A DNA stretch of 5,187 bases from assembly GCA_944392065.1 (NCBI GenBank), contig CALXVO010000086.1, forward strand, positions 1 through 5,187. The letters run 5' to 3'. Below, in pieces: positions 4,816-5,187 of the stretch; within the stretch, counting starts at the first letter, position 1, and each line of letters opens with the position of its first letter. A program made the translations under genes and the position numbers. Origin of the DNA: an uncultured Clostridia bacterium (GTDB lineage Bacteria; Bacillota; Clostridia; TANB77; CAG-508). The notes below the pieces were generated by a model. It did no database searches. It had not been told where the DNA came from and saw only the letters and a list, made by a program, of their open reading frames with translations.

Positions 4816-5115
4816 ATGGCCAATATTGATAAAAACACACCGGCAGATAAATTAACTATTGCAGGTAATATATATAATGCTGGAAATGCTAGAGAATTTA
4901 AGACAGGAGACTGGAGAAGTGTTAGACCAGAATATATTCCAGAGAAATGTATTCAATGTGGATTATGTTTTCCTGTTTGTCCAGAAGATGCTATCCCAGT
5001 AGGAAAAGACCAAAAAAGAACAGACTTTAACTATGATTATTGTAAAGGTTGTGGCGTATGTAGTAAGGTTTGTCCTTTTGGGGCGATTATAATGAAAACT
5101 GAGGGCGAGGAGTAA
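4816..5115 (+). CDS. porD: Pyruvate/2-oxoacid:ferredoxin oxidoreductase, delta (ferredoxin-like) subunit
   Basis: 99 residues, typical for PorD. Two ferredoxin-type [4Fe-4S] motifs are complete: C45-x2-C48-x2-C51-x3-C55-P and C76-x2-C79-x2-C82-x3-C86-P. Ahead of them is the conserved N-terminal stretch GNAREFKTGDWRSVRPEY (residues 23-40) seen in POR delta subunits. The protein passes electrons from the thiamine-bound intermediate in the alpha-beta core to external ferredoxin. The start at ATG 4816 follows AAAGGAGA (about 4799-4805). A longer in-frame ATG at 4759 would add 19 lysine- and arginine-rich residues unlike the family and lacks a ribosome binding site, so it is rejected. Gene order gamma-delta predicts alpha and beta downstream, as in Thermotoga and many clostridia. 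The C-terminus (KTEGEE) is short and acidic. Confidence 0.93.
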   Translation: MANIDKNTPADKLTIAGNIYNAGNAREFKTGDWRSVRPEYIPEKCIQCGLCFPVCPEDAIPVGKDQKRTDFNYDYCKGCGVCSKVCPFGAIIMKTEGEE

Positions 5116-5117
5116 AA

Positions 5118-5150
5118 GTGTTTGAAAAAAATCAGCATCTTGCGTTGTAA
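5118..5150 (+). other. Possible interrupted start of the next por gene (ten codons)
   Basis: A GTG at 5118 lies five bases after GAGGAG (5107-5112), itself within the end of porD. This is the spacing expected for a translationally coupled next gene. The frame reads V/M-F-E-K-N-Q-H-L-A-L and stops at TAA 5148-5150, which lies inside the inverted repeat at 5144-5181. One reading is that porA originally began here and was cut by a repeat insertion. The simpler reading is a chance short frame. The window ends before this can be resolved. Confidence 0.25.
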
Positions 5151-5181
5151 AACATAAAAAAAATTTTTTTTGATGTACAAC
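5144..5181. repeat. Inverted repeat centred on A8T8 at the right edge
   Basis: GTTGTA (5144-5149) pairs with TACAAC (5176-5181), CAT (5153-5155) with ATG (5173-5175), and A8 (5156-5163) with T8 (5164-5171), with small asymmetric bulges. It starts 29 bp after the porD stop. It is AT-rich and could be a weak terminator, an mRNA processing site or the edge of another inserted palindromic element cut by the window end. Confidence 0.5.
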
Positions 5182-5187
5182 AGTACT

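Overview
The window looks like chromosomal DNA from a low-GC, anaerobic Gram-positive bacterium, most likely a member of the Clostridia. Most genes are A/T-rich (roughly 30% GC by eye) and use strong purine-rich Shine-Dalgarno sequences, with GTG and TTG starts next to ATG. There is a WalR/WalK-type two-component pair and a ferredoxin-dependent 2-oxoacid oxidoreductase operon, both typical of that group. No ribosomal RNA is present, so finer placement is not possible.

Layout. (1) Bases 1-300 hold the C-terminal end of a large serine recombinase, then a long imperfect inverted repeat. They abut, without a readable start, the last 174 codons of a GH94 glycoside phosphorylase/cyclic beta-1,2-glucan synthase-like gene (300-824). 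This reads as the edge of a mobile element lying inside that gene. (2) Bases 821-1186 form a compact self-contained unit: promoter, ribosome binding site, an 83-residue two-helix membrane protein of unknown function and an intrinsic terminator. Its coding part is about 48% GC, sharply unlike its surroundings, and it contains two strong hairpins. (3) Bases 1215-1473 are a MITE-like element of about 259 bp with long inverted ends and no gene. (4) Bases 1508-3953 hold a WalR-like response regulator and a membrane histidine kinase with HAMP, PAS, HisKA and HATPase domains. They are separated by an unusually long 181-bp gap that contains a REP-like palindrome. (5) Bases 3945-4020 are a near-perfect palindrome with 37-bp arms. 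It overlaps the kinase stop codon, ends in a T run and should terminate the operon. It shares the tip sequence TTGGGGACAGA with the palindrome in the regulator-kinase gap. (6) Bases 4042-5115 hold a clear promoter followed by porG and porD, the gamma and delta (2x[4Fe-4S]) subunits of pyruvate/2-oxoacid:ferredoxin oxidoreductase. The catalytic porA and porB would be expected next. Instead the window ends in a ten-codon start fragment running into an A8T8-centred inverted repeat.

Functionally, the regulator and kinase are expected to sense the state of the envelope and control cell-wall homeostasis. PorG and PorD belong to central anaerobic carbon metabolism (pyruvate to acetyl-CoA, reducing ferredoxin). 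These units appear to be independent and are separated by repeats. The dominant theme is that almost every intergenic space carries a different palindromic or inverted-repeat element. The least explained object is the GC-rich small membrane-protein cassette.
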